Below are positions 1 through 7,426 of a DNA stretch of 64,000 nt, piece after piece. The notes below the pieces were generated by a model. That model ran no database searches and was not told where the DNA came from. It saw only the letters and a program-made list of their open reading frames with translations. How positions within the stretch are numbered: the first letter of the stretch is position 1; each line of letters begins with the position of its first letter. Both the position numbers and the translations under genes were made by a program. This DNA comes from Catalimonadaceae bacterium JC749 (lineage in GTDB: Bacteria; Bacteroidota; Bacteroidia; Cytophagales; Cyclobacteriaceae), in NCBI GenBank assembly GCA_021730635.1, contig JAJNNC010000002.1, forward strand, positions 434,001 to 498,000, given 5' to 3'.

Positions 1-382
1 CTTCATTAATAATAAACGTAGTTCTGGCCGTTCCCATATATTTTTTTCCATACATAGACTTTTCTTTCCATACGCCGTATGCTTCGTTGATACTTTTATC
101 TTCATCGGCTACCAGCGTAAAGGGAAGTTGCTGTTTTTCCGCAAAACCCTGATGGGATTTAACACTATCGGTGCTAATGCCAATCACTTCATAACCTGCT
201 TTTTGTAAGGCAGTGTAGTTGTCCCGCAGGTTACAGGCCTGAGCCGTACAGCCGGGTGTGTTGTCTTTAGGATAAAAATACAGAACTACTTTCTTGCCTT
301 TGTAGTCAGATAATTTCACAGTTTCCCCCTTTTGATTGTTAGCTTTAAAATCTGGGGCTTTGTCGCCTGCTTGTAGAGTCAT
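1..382 (-). CDS. bcp: Thioredoxin-dependent peroxiredoxin (Bcp/PrxQ type), 3' part missing
   Basis: Thiol peroxidase that reduces hydrogen and organic peroxides with electrons from thioredoxin. The reading frame starts at the ATG at 382 ([12 protein letters not shown]) and runs off the left edge of the window, so about 127 N-terminal residues are visible of the usual ~150. The catalytic motif [16 protein letters not shown] carries the peroxidatic Cys and a second Cys five residues later, the PrxQ arrangement. The stretch [15 protein letters not shown] near the truncation carries the conserved Arg region. trxA lies 2.2 kb away and could be the electron donor, which is inference. Confidence 0.93.
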   Translation of the reverse strand, partial: MTLQAGDKAPDFKANNQKGETVKLSDYKGKKVVLYFYPKDNTPGCTAQACNLRDNYTALQKAGYEVIGISTDSVKSHQGFAEKQQLPFTLVADEDKSINEAYGVWKEKSMYGKKYMGTARTTFIINE

Positions 383-664
383 CACTGTTAGATGGTTTGA
401 AATTGAACAAATGGTTTATCATTCTTATGGCGTAAAAATAGTATAATTGTATTGATTTGAAACCCTGAAGAAACCGTATCAACGCTTCTGACTTTGGAAG
501 TGCGGTAAATTTTATCCTGCTTGTAATGATAGGCGTGAGTAAGCCATCCATGAGCTCTTCATCATTTTATTCCACAGAAATCGGAAAAAAACAGATGAAT
601 GAAACTTATTGCTGTTGATAGCGCTATACTAGAAATTGTATCTGTAAACTTTACATAAAAAAAT

Positions 665-1306
665 ATGACTACAAACCCGGTAATCATTTTTGGAGCAGGG
701 GGATTGGGTAAAGCAGCTTTAGAGATTTTTCAGTCGAACGATGTGCTGATCTATGGCTTTTTAGATGATAAGGAAGCTCTGCACAATACCCAGTTAAATG
801 ATGTTTCCATTATGGGGCGTACGGATGATCATGGATTTTTAAAATACATAGGTCATAAATGTGACGCCTTTGTGGCAATCAGCGACCGAAAGGTGAGAAA
901 AAGTTTGTTTAAAATGCTCAATGAGCGTCGGAAGGTGATGCCCGTGAATGCCATTCATCCGAAAGCGATGATTTCCGGCAATGCCTATATTTCCTATGGC
1001 ATCCTGGCGAATGCGGGAGCAGTGGTTGGAAGTTTTGCCAAAGTGGGCATCGGTTGTATCATACACAGCCATGCCGTGGTGGATTATGAGGCTACTTTGG
1101 GAGAATTTGTGCAGGTAGGAGCGGGGAGTATCATCAGTGCAGGTGCTACGGTTGAAGATGAGGTATTCATTGGAGCCGGTGCGGTGATTGCCGGACCAGT
1201 AAAGGTAGGAAAAGGCGCCCGGATAGGGGCTGGTTCCGTTGTGATCGGTCATGTGGAAGAAGGGCAAACCGTTTTCGGAAATCCAGCCAAACCGATTGAA
1301 TCTTAG
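665..1306 (+). CDS. PglD/NeuD-type sugar O/N-acetyltransferase
   Basis: Left-handed beta-helix acyltransferase of the PglD/NeuD family, which acetylates nucleotide-linked or sialic-acid-type sugars using acetyl-CoA. The N-terminal 80 residues form a Rossmann-like PglD_N domain starting with the glycine-rich IIFGAGGLGKAALEI. From about residue 85 there are hexapeptide repeats (IGAGAVIAGPVKVGKGARIG). The conserved His region IIHSHAVVDYEA is present, and the 213 aa length is typical. It stands alone, followed 6 bp later by a nucleoside phosphorylase rather than by other sugar genes, so the substrate is unknown. Confidence 0.85.
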   Translation: MTTNPVIIFGAGGLGKAALEIFQSNDVLIYGFLDDKEALHNTQLNDVSIMGRTDDHGFLKYIGHKCDAFVAISDRKVRKSLFKMLNERRKVMPVNAIHPKAMISGNAYISYGILANAGAVVGSFAKVGIGCIIHSHAVVDYEATLGEFVQVGAGSIISAGATVEDEVFIGAGAVIAGPVKVGKGARIGAGSVVIGHVEEGQTVFGNPAKPIES

Positions 1307-1312
1307 GTTTTT

Positions 1313-2215
1313 TTGAGTTCATTACATACCAAAACAGATCCCTTGCCTTATTCACGCATTCCTGAAAGCGAATTGATCCTTCATCCGGATGGTAGTGTGT
1401 ATCATTTGGGGTTAAGACCCGAACACCTCACAGACACCATTCTTACCGTGGGTGATCCGGAAAGAGTGCCTTTCGTCAGCCGGTATTTTGATACCCTAGA
1501 GGCAAAAATACAAAAGAGAGAATTTCTCACCCATATCGGTTATCTGGGCAGCCGGCGTATCATGGTGATCAGCAGTGGAATGGGCACTGATAATGTGGAG
1601 ATTCTGCTGACCGAACTGGATGCATTGGCTAATGTGGATTTTTCGTCAAGACTTCCGAAGGATCAGCCCAAAAAGCTGCATATTATCCGTATAGGCACAA
1701 CCGGTTCACTGCAGCAGGCTATGCCGGTAGACAGCCATTTGGTGAGTACTTTGGCTTTCGGGTTAGACACCCTCATGCAGTTTTACCCGGCTGATCATTT
1801 CAGTGAAACAGAAAAGCGATGGGGAGCTCAGCTGGCCAGCCACCTGGATCTTCCCTTCGTTCCCTATTGTGTGCATGCTTCAGAAGGGTTGCAAGCATCT
1901 TTTGGAAAAGATATGATTGAAGGATATACACTTACCTGTCCGGGATTTTATGCCCCTCAGGGGCGTCATGTCAGGATATCGCCCAGGTTTGCCAACTTTG
2001 CCGGAAAGCTGGCCAGCTTTCGGTTCGATGGGAAGCTGCTGACTAATTTTGAGATGGAAACAGCAGGCTATTATGCCATGGGGCGCTTACTGGGTCATGA
2101 GGTGTTGAGTGTGAATGCGATCCTGGCCAACCGGATCACTCATGAGTTTTCCCGGAAACCCCAGCAGGTGATACAGGCACTGATCGAGAAAATACTAGAA
2201 AGACTTTCTTCCTGA
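1313..2215 (+). CDS. Nucleoside phosphorylase (uridine phosphorylase-like)
   Basis: Member of the PNP/UDP family that splits a nucleoside with phosphate into base and ribose-1-phosphate. The N-terminal TVGDPERVPFVS is the phosphate/nucleoside-binding start of this family. VISSGMGTDNVEILLTEL and IRIGTTGSLQ follow in the expected order, and NFEMETAGYYAMGRLLG is the ribose-binding Met-Glu motif. Length is 300 aa. No ATG is available, so the start is taken as TTG at 1313, 6 bp after the preceding stop, which suggests cotranscription. Uridine, purine or another base as substrate cannot be decided. Confidence 0.87.
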   Translation: MSSLHTKTDPLPYSRIPESELILHPDGSVYHLGLRPEHLTDTILTVGDPERVPFVSRYFDTLEAKIQKREFLTHIGYLGSRRIMVISSGMGTDNVEILLTELDALANVDFSSRLPKDQPKKLHIIRIGTTGSLQQAMPVDSHLVSTLAFGLDTLMQFYPADHFSETEKRWGAQLASHLDLPFVPYCVHASEGLQASFGKDMIEGYTLTCPGFYAPQGRHVRISPRFANFAGKLASFRFDGKLLTNFEMETAGYYAMGRLLGHEVLSVNAILANRITHEFSRKPQQVIQALIEKILERLSS

Positions 2216-2555
2216 GTAAAAAAAGTCTTGTCAGAATGATTTTTACGGAAAAGAAAAAAAACTGGTAGTTTAAAAAATCCCATCCTTTATAGGTAAAAAA
2301 GTCAAAGAAAATCCAGACCCAGTCTATCCGGAATTCTTCTGTATTCCACAAAGACAATATATTTACAATTCATCGAGACGTATGGTAGAAGAATAGGTTT
2401 GGCATTTATGGATTGTTAACACAAACTTAAAGCAAGGCCTGTGTTGTTAACGTTGAGATAAAAAATATATCCTAATTCAAAAATATTCGTAGATAGACTT
2501 AAACTATTTTTGTTAAATATCTATTTATACATATATACATTAAATTCATATAGCA
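2216..2555. other. 340-bp intergenic region upstream of trxA
   Basis: AT-rich and without a credible gene. It holds the candidate trxA promoter near its right end. No convincing terminator for the upstream pair was found. Confidence 0.6.
2505..2512 (+). promoter_or_regulatory. Candidate -7 box for trxA
   Basis: TATTTTTG matches the Bacteroidota -7 consensus TAnnTTTG, 43 bp before the trxA ATG. No clean TTG -33 element sits 19-23 bp upstream, so support is partial. Confidence 0.45.
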
Positions 2556-2882
2556 ATGAGTAAACCTATTGAAATTACTGATTCTAACTTTGAGGAAACC
2601 GTGCTGAGAGCAGATAAGCCAGTTTTAGTTGATTTTTGGGCAGAGTGGTGTGGTCCTTGTAAGATGATTTCACCAGTGGTGGAAGAGCTTGCCAAAGATT
2701 ATGACGGAACTGCCGTAATTGGTAAAGTAGATGTTGATACCAACCCGGGCGTATCTGCCAAATTTGGTATCCGCAGCATTCCTACTTTGTTAGTATTCAA
2801 AAATGGAGAAGTGGTGGATAAGCAGGTAGGAGCGGTCAACAAAAGCGTGTTGGCTAAGAAATTAGACGCTCAATTGGTCTAA
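2556..2882 (+). CDS. trxA: Thioredoxin
   Basis: Small cytosolic disulfide reductase. It has the canonical WCGPC active site (Cys32 and Cys35) in a single thioredoxin fold of 108 aa, with the cis-Pro segment SIPTLLVFKNGE further on. Thioredoxin is the known electron donor of PrxQ-type peroxidases and of APS/PAPS reductase, both of which are encoded within 5 kb. It has its own candidate promoter and is followed by the attenuator-controlled cysteine operon. Confidence 0.97.
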   Translation: MSKPIEITDSNFEETVLRADKPVLVDFWAEWCGPCKMISPVVEELAKDYDGTAVIGKVDVDTNPGVSAKFGIRSIPTLLVFKNGEVVDKQVGAVNKSVLAKKLDAQLV

Positions 2883-2912
2883 CTGCGTTTTTATCAGCAT
2901 TTTCACTTTTAA

Positions 2913-2947
2913 TTTGAAAGTTTATTAATTATTCTTTGATATATTTG
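2913..2947 (+). promoter_or_regulatory. Candidate promoter of the sulfite reductase operon
   Basis: TTTG at 2913-2916 and TATATTTG at 2940-2947 match the Bacteroidota -33/-7 pattern (TTTG, TAnnTTTG) with 23 bp between them. Transcription would begin near 2953, at the base of a perfect hairpin and 50 bp before the leader ORF. Confidence 0.55.
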
Positions 2948-2953
2948 AATAAT

Positions 2954-2984
2954 TCACTAAGGTTGCTTAATATTGCCTTAGTGA
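2954..2984 (+). promoter_or_regulatory. Hairpin at the predicted 5' end of the cysteine-operon mRNA
   Basis: TCACTAAGG (2954-2962) and CCTTAGTGA (2976-2984) form a perfect 9-bp stem with a 13-nt loop. There is no T-run after it, so it is not a terminator. It begins where the predicted transcript starts, so it could be a 5' stabilising stem, or at DNA level an operator. Confidence 0.5.
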
Positions 2985-3002
2985 TCTGATCACGCGAATA
3001 TC

Positions 3003-3140
3003 ATGTTAAACAGTCTTTCCAAAACAAACGAAAAACTTACTGCTGCTCAGCGCCGCGCTTGCTGGTTCTGGTGTTGTATGTGTTCGGTTTACGGGAAAGG
3101 CATGTCATACGTATATTGCAGCATGAGAGGACGCACATAA
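3003..3140 (+). CDS. Cys-rich leader peptide of the sulfite reductase operon
   Basis: A 45-codon ORF (ATG 3003, TAA 3140) between the candidate promoter and an intrinsic terminator. After a polar N-terminal half it carries the dense core RRACWFWCCMC, with Cys at 20, 24, 25 and 27 and one more at 39. Five Cys and two Trp in 45 residues is far from normal composition. It sits directly upstream of cysteine-biosynthesis genes, and its 3' half contains one arm of an antiterminator. By analogy with amino-acid attenuators, the ribosome would stall at the Cys codons when charged tRNA-Cys is scarce. The peptide product itself probably has no function. The ORF is directly visible; the mechanism is inference. 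Confidence 0.8.
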   Translation: MLNSLSKTNEKLTAAQRRACWFWCCMCSVYGKGMSYVYCSMRGRT

Positions 3141-3206
3141 TCATATGCAGTAATAAACTAAAACATAAAGCACAAAGCCTTTCCCGAATACGGAAAGGCT
3201 TTTTTA
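3013..3206 (+). promoter_or_regulatory. Cysteine-responsive transcription attenuator
   Basis: Four RNA segments can form three mutually exclusive stems. Segment 1 (GTCTTTCC, 3013-3020) pairs with segment 2 (GGAAAGGC, 3094-3101), 8 bp with one G-U. Segment 2, extended to CGGGAAAGGC (3092-3101), pairs perfectly over 10 bp with segment 3 (GCCTTTCCCG, 3177-3186), giving an antiterminator. Segment 3 also pairs with segment 4 (3192-3202) as the terminator. The Cys codons (3060-3083) lie between segments 1 and 2. A ribosome stalled on the first Cys codons would block 1:2 and leave segment 2 free to pair with 3, allowing read-through. An unstalled ribosome would let 1:2 and 3:4 form, causing termination. 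Confidence 0.8.
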
Positions 3207-3207
3207 T
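3174..3207 (+). terminator. Intrinsic terminator of the attenuator
   Basis: AAAGCCTTTCC (3174-3184) and GGAAAGGCTTT (3192-3202) form an 11-bp perfect stem with a 7-nt loop, followed by a T-rich tract. It lies 33 bp past the leader stop codon and 23 bp before the sulfite reductase start. Confidence 0.9.
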
Positions 3208-3229
3208 TTACTTCAAATACCATTCTCCT

Positions 3230-5350
3230 ATGCAGAGCTTTAGAACAGAAATTGAAAATCCGGTGGTAGAACGGGATATTATCGAACTGGAAAGAAAAAT
3301 AAGACTCTACCAGGAAGGCAAAATAGATGAAGACAGGTTTCGCAGCCTGCGCTTGGCCAGAGGCGTTTATGGACAACGCCAGTCAGGGGTACAGATGATC
3401 CGTATTAAAATACCTTTCGGGCGACTCACAACCCGGCAGATCAGAAGGATTGCCGATATTTCTGAAGAGTATTCCAATGGCAATCTCCATGCTACTACCC
3501 GGCAGGATATCCAGCTGCACTTTGTGAAGCTGAGTGATGCCCCTGAACTGTGGGCCAAGTTAGACAAAGACGAACTGACCTTACGGGAAGCCTGTGGCAA
3601 CACTGTCCGGAACATTACTGCTTCTGCCAAAGCTGGTGTAGATCCTCATGAGCCTTTTGATGTCTCTCCCTATGCCTATGAGATGTTCCGTTATTTTCTG
3701 CGTAATCCTGTCTGCCAGGAAATGGGTAGAAAATTTAAAATAGCCCTCTCGTCCAGTGAAGAAGATTCTGCCTTCACTTTTATTCATGATGTAGGGGTGA
3801 TTCCAAAAGTAAAAATAGAAAACGGTAAGGAAGTGCGGGGCTTTAAAGTGCTGGTAGGAGGGGGCCTGGGTGCTCAGCCTCACATGGCACAGGTAGCCTA
3901 TGAATTCTTGCCGGAAGATCAGCTGATTCCGCTTACAGAGGCGTTGCTGCGTGTGTTCGACCGCCATGGCGAACGCAATAAACGTATGAAAGCGCGTATG
4001 AAATTCCTGATGGCACAGATAGGGCTGGATGAACTGCTGAAACTGGCCAAAGCCGAATGGAAAGCCTTAAAGTCCAAAAGTTATGTGGTAGACCGTGATG
4101 CTATTCCGGAAGAAGTGCTGCCCAAACAAAAAGTCTTCGAAAAGACCACCGCTGTCGATGTACAGAAATACCAGGCATGGCTGGATACCAATGTCTTTGA
4201 ACAAAAGCAAAAAGGCTATTATGGTGTCTATGTGAGAGTGCTGTTGGGGAATCTGCATGCTACCAAAGCCAGACAACTGGCCGATATTGTAGACCAGTAT
4301 GCTGCAGATGATATCCGGATTACAGTGAATCAGGGATATCTGTTGAAATTTGTTTCTCCGGAAGCATTGCCACACCTTTTCAATGCCCTGGAGGCGATTG
4401 GGTTGGCAGAACCTGGTTTTGACAGTACCGCCGACGTGACTGCCTGCCCGGGTACGGATACCTGTAACCTGGGAATTTCCAACAGCACAGGGGCTGCTGA
4501 GATATTGGAAGACGTGATCAGAAAAGAATATCCCGACCTGGTTTATAACAATGATATTAAGATCAAAATCAGTGGATGTCCTAACTCCTGCGGTCAGCAT
4601 GGCATTGCTAGTGTAGGCTTTCATGGAAGCTCCCTTCGAACCAAAGACAAGAGAGTGATCCCGGCTTTGCAGGTGCTGCTGGGCGGTGGCATTGATGGCA
4701 ACGGGGCAGGCCGTATTGCGGATAAAGTTATTAAAGTGCCCAGTAAAAGAGCCCCTCAGGTGTTGCGGGGTGTGTTAGAAGATTACGAGGCACAACGGCA
4801 GGAAGGTGAATATTTTGCCGACTATTATCAGCGCCAGGGTAAAATGTATTTTTATCAATTGCTGAAGCCTCTAACAGATATAGATAATCTGCTCGACGAT
4901 GAATATTTTGATTGGGGACAGCAGGAAGAAGATTTCAAAGTAGAAGCCGGTGTGGGAGAATGCGCTGGTGTGATGATTGACCTGGTGGCAACGCTGCTGT
5001 TAGAAAGCGAAGAGAAGTTGTCATGGGCCAAGGAAGCATTTATGAGACAAGACTATGCGGATGCCATCTATCATGCCTACAATACTTTTGTGACAAGTGC
5101 CAAATCCATACTGTTGTCTGAAGATGTAAGTGTCAACAATCAGATCAGTATTTTAAAAGCATTTGATGAGCATTTTGTTGCGAAGGGCGCCATCTCCTTT
5201 GAAGATTCTTTTGAAGCCCATGTGCTTCAGGTGAATCAATATGAGCCTACAGAGAAGTTCGCAGCGCATTATATACAATCTGCTACCGATTTTGTAGAAA
5301 GAATAAAACAACTCAGAGAGAATCAGGTAGGCAACAATGTAGCGGTATAA
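3230..5350 (+). CDS. cysI: Siroheme sulfite (nitrite) reductase with C-terminal HEPN-like domain
   Basis: Ferredoxin-type assimilatory sulfite reductase, reducing sulfite to sulfide at a siroheme/4Fe-4S centre. Two nitrite/sulfite reductase half-domains are visible. The cluster and siroheme Cys are Cys406 and Cys412 (TACPGTDTCNLG) and Cys450 and Cys454 (SGCPNSCGQHG). Residues about 585-700 form an extra helical domain of HEPN type (LLESEEKLSWAKEAF, ADAIYHAYNTFVTSAKSILL). It lacks an RxxxxH RNase motif, so it is probably structural or substrate-related. The start is the ATG at 3230: the frame is open upstream to 3059, but that part contains the leader peptide region and the terminator. 706 aa. 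Operon with cobA and cysH. Sulfite is favoured over nitrite because of these neighbours and the Cys leader. Confidence 0.9.
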   Translation: MQSFRTEIENPVVERDIIELERKIRLYQEGKIDEDRFRSLRLARGVYGQRQSGVQMIRIKIPFGRLTTRQIRRIADISEEYSNGNLHATTRQDIQLHFVKLSDAPELWAKLDKDELTLREACGNTVRNITASAKAGVDPHEPFDVSPYAYEMFRYFLRNPVCQEMGRKFKIALSSSEEDSAFTFIHDVGVIPKVKIENGKEVRGFKVLVGGGLGAQPHMAQVAYEFLPEDQLIPLTEALLRVFDRHGERNKRMKARMKFLMAQIGLDELLKLAKAEWKALKSKSYVVDRDAIPEEVLPKQKVFEKTTAVDVQKYQAWLDTNVFEQKQKGYYGVYVRVLLGNLHATKARQLADIVDQYAADDIRITVNQGYLLKFVSPEALPHLFNALEAIGLAEPGFDSTADVTACPGTDTCNLGISNSTGAAEILEDVIRKEYPDLVYNNDIKIKISGCPNSCGQHGIASVGFHGSSLRTKDKRVIPALQVLLGGGIDGNGAGRIADKVIKVPSKRAPQVLRGVLEDYEAQRQEGEYFADYYQRQGKMYFYQLLKPLTDIDNLLDDEYFDWGQQEEDFKVEAGVGECAGVMIDLVATLLLESEEKLSWAKEAFMRQDYADAIYHAYNTFVTSAKSILLSEDVSVNNQISILKAFDEHFVAKGAISFEDSFEAHVLQVNQYEPTEKFAAHYIQSATDFVERIKQLRENQVGNNVAV

Positions 5351-5359
5351 TGATGAATT

Positions 5360-6181
5360 ATGAGTAGTGTAGTGAAAAAACCTTTGCATACAAAACATCC
5401 TAAGTTAACCCTGGTAGGGGCAGGCCCCGGCGACCCTGATCTGTTGACTTTGAAGGGTTTAAAAGCATTACAGGCTGCTGACGTGGTGTTGTACGATGCC
5501 CTGGCCAACGAAGAACTGCTGCAATATGTTCCGGCGCATGCCCCTAGAATCTACGTAGGAAAACGCGCAGGAAGCCATAAAATGACACAGGAAGACATCA
5601 ACCGCCTGATCGTAGCATGTGCTTCTTACTATGGGCATGTGGTCAGACTCAAAGGGGGTGATCCCTATGTTTTCGGTCGGGGACATGAAGAGCAGGTATT
5701 TGCCGAAAAAGCGGGCATTCCTTCAGAGGTTGTGCCTGGCATCAGTAGTGCTTATGCTGTTCCTGCCTTGCAAAATATCCCTTTGACCAAACGTGGGGTG
5801 AGTGAGAGCTTCTGGGTTATCACCGGCACTACCCGATCAGGGAAAATGTCGGAGGATGTAAAACTGGCTGCTCAATCTACCGCTACGATCGTCATACTGA
5901 TGGGTATGGGGCAACTGCAGGAAATCAAGCAGGTGTTCGAGTCCTGTGGCAAACAGGACACTCCGGTAGCTATCATACAGAATGGTTCTTTGCCGGAAGA
6001 GAAAATCGGTATGGGGCTTGTAAAAAATATGGTCGAGATGGCAGAAAAAAATAAACTGGCTTCTCCCGCCATTATCATCATTGGCGAAGTGGTCAGCAGC
6101 CATCCCGAGTACATCAGTACTCAGATACTGGAAGAAATCAAAGCAGGGTTGTATGAGGAGTTGGCACCAGTGAAAGAGTAA
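5360..6181 (+). CDS. cobA: Uroporphyrinogen-III C-methyltransferase (siroheme pathway)
   Basis: SAM-dependent methyltransferase converting uroporphyrinogen III to precorrin-2, the first committed step to siroheme. The N-terminal VGAGPGDPDLLTLKGLKAL, the middle VRLKGGDPYVFGRGHEE and VPGISSAYAVPALQNIPLT are the hallmark SUMT blocks. Length is 273 aa, with no fused CysG dehydrogenase/chelatase or HemD domain. It lies 9 bp after sulfite reductase, whose cofactor it helps make. The precorrin-2 dehydrogenase/ferrochelatase is not in this window. Confidence 0.95.
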   Translation: MSSVVKKPLHTKHPKLTLVGAGPGDPDLLTLKGLKALQAADVVLYDALANEELLQYVPAHAPRIYVGKRAGSHKMTQEDINRLIVACASYYGHVVRLKGGDPYVFGRGHEEQVFAEKAGIPSEVVPGISSAYAVPALQNIPLTKRGVSESFWVITGTTRSGKMSEDVKLAAQSTATIVILMGMGQLQEIKQVFESCGKQDTPVAIIQNGSLPEEKIGMGLVKNMVEMAEKNKLASPAIIIIGEVVSSHPEYISTQILEEIKAGLYEELAPVKE

Positions 6182-6274
6182 TATCGGTTAATATTTATTC
6201 ACAAAATGAAGTTACTTTTCTCTCAAAACCAAATACTAAGACAAGAGAGGAGCCAGATAAACTAGAATGACTTT

Positions 6275-7006
6275 ATGGAAACTTTAAAAATAGAGTGTAC
6301 TAAAGCAGAAGATTGGCGTAACGAATATTTTGATATCCATAATGACCAGGATATCGAGCGGCTGAACTGCATCTTTTACTCTATGACTCCAGAAGAGCGG
6401 ATCAGAGCTTTTTACTCTAACCATTCGTTGGCTGGTAACAAAGTGCTGCTCACTTCTTCTTTTGGTACTACTGCTGTATTTCTGCTGCATTTGTTTCATC
6501 GGGAGAATATCAAGCAAGCTGTTCATTTTCTCGATACTACCTACCATTTCGAGGAGACACTGGCCTATAAGGCAAAAGTCACGAAGCTTTATGATCTGGA
6601 AGTTATTGAGCTCAAGCCGGAAGAGTGGAAAAACAAATTTACCCGTGAGCATCAGTTATGGAAAACAGATCCGGATCTGTGCTGTTCGGTCAATAAGGTA
6701 GAACCTTTACTTACTATTAAGAAGCAGGCGGAAGTGTGGGTTTCTGGATTAATGAGCTGGCAGAATGACCATCGCAGCCAGATGGATATTTTTCAGAAAA
6801 AAGATGGGGTGCTGAAGTTTTATCCCATTATAAATGTCACTGAAGAAGAAGCCAACGAATATATTGAAAAATTTAACCTTCCGGTACATCCCCTTAAGCC
6901 CCTGGGTTATGAATCCATAGGATGTAAGCATTGTACCTTCAAGGGTAAAGGCAGGAGCGGAAGATGGTCTGGCACTGCTAAAACGGAATGTGGTTTGCAC
7001 CGCTAG
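6275..7006 (+). CDS. cysH: Adenylyl-sulfate (APS/PAPS) reductase, 4Fe-4S type
   Basis: Reduces activated sulfate to sulfite with thioredoxin. TSSFGTTAVFLLHL is the PP-loop region, and the C-terminal ECGLH supplies the catalytic Cys239. Cys136-Cys137 (DLCCSVNKVEPL) and Cys217/Cys220 (GCKHC) are the four cluster ligands of iron-sulfur APS reductases, absent from E. coli-type PAPS reductase. APS is therefore the more likely substrate. 243 aa. Last gene of the attenuator-led operon, 93 bp after cobA. The ATP sulfurylase genes are not present in the window. Confidence 0.92.
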   Translation: METLKIECTKAEDWRNEYFDIHNDQDIERLNCIFYSMTPEERIRAFYSNHSLAGNKVLLTSSFGTTAVFLLHLFHRENIKQAVHFLDTTYHFEETLAYKAKVTKLYDLEVIELKPEEWKNKFTREHQLWKTDPDLCCSVNKVEPLLTIKKQAEVWVSGLMSWQNDHRSQMDIFQKKDGVLKFYPIINVTEEEANEYIEKFNLPVHPLKPLGYESIGCKHCTFKGKGRSGRWSGTAKTECGLHR

Positions 7007-7426
7007 CCTCAGGCAGTCACTGTTTTTTTCTGGGGCTTGCTTCAGCTTATGACTCTCAGCAAGGTTCAAACCATCCTGAGACAATCAGATATTAAATTAC
7101 CTCTTAATGGTATCCGCCCCCTTCCTTTGATCTTTGATCACCCGAAGGTGTGGTTCGATTTTGCGCTCATTGCTTTACAATTACCATCCTATCCGGCAGC
7201 TCCATAAATATAGCCTTGCACTACAGACCAGCGGATTTTTTGAGACATCAATGCCCAAAGGGACCCTCACTGGTCTTTATCAAAACCCTATAATACGGGT
7301 GAAATCATGTCAGTTATTTGTATGTCAGTTGCCATACCTTCCTTTCAAAATTTGAGCTACCATGCTATATAAATCTTAAAAAATCTGTATTTATGCGTAT
7401 GCGAGTATCCCATGTTGTAGCATTCT
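7007..7426. other. 420-bp intergenic region after cysH
   Basis: No credible gene. AGACCAG (7225-7231) and CTGGTCT (7270-7276) can pair but with a 38-nt loop, so it is not called a terminator. The promoter of the following histidine kinase presumably lies here, but no TAnnTTTG box was found. Confidence 0.5.

Noticed and set aside
839-1267. 142-aa minus-strand ORF opposite the acetyltransferase
   Set aside because: It is a complementary-strand shadow of a gene with clear hexapeptide repeats, and its sequence resembles no family.
3059-3229. N-terminal extension of sulfite reductase by 57 residues
   Set aside because: This open stretch overlaps the leader peptide in another frame and contains the terminator stem, and it has no similarity to the family. 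The ATG at 3230 begins the recognisable protein.
4067-4624. 185-aa minus-strand ORF inside sulfite reductase
   Set aside because: Antisense to the conserved reductase core; no signature of its own.
7225-7276. AGACCAG/CTGGTCT inverted repeat as a terminator after cysH
   Set aside because: The loop is 38 nt and the T-stretch after it is short and broken.
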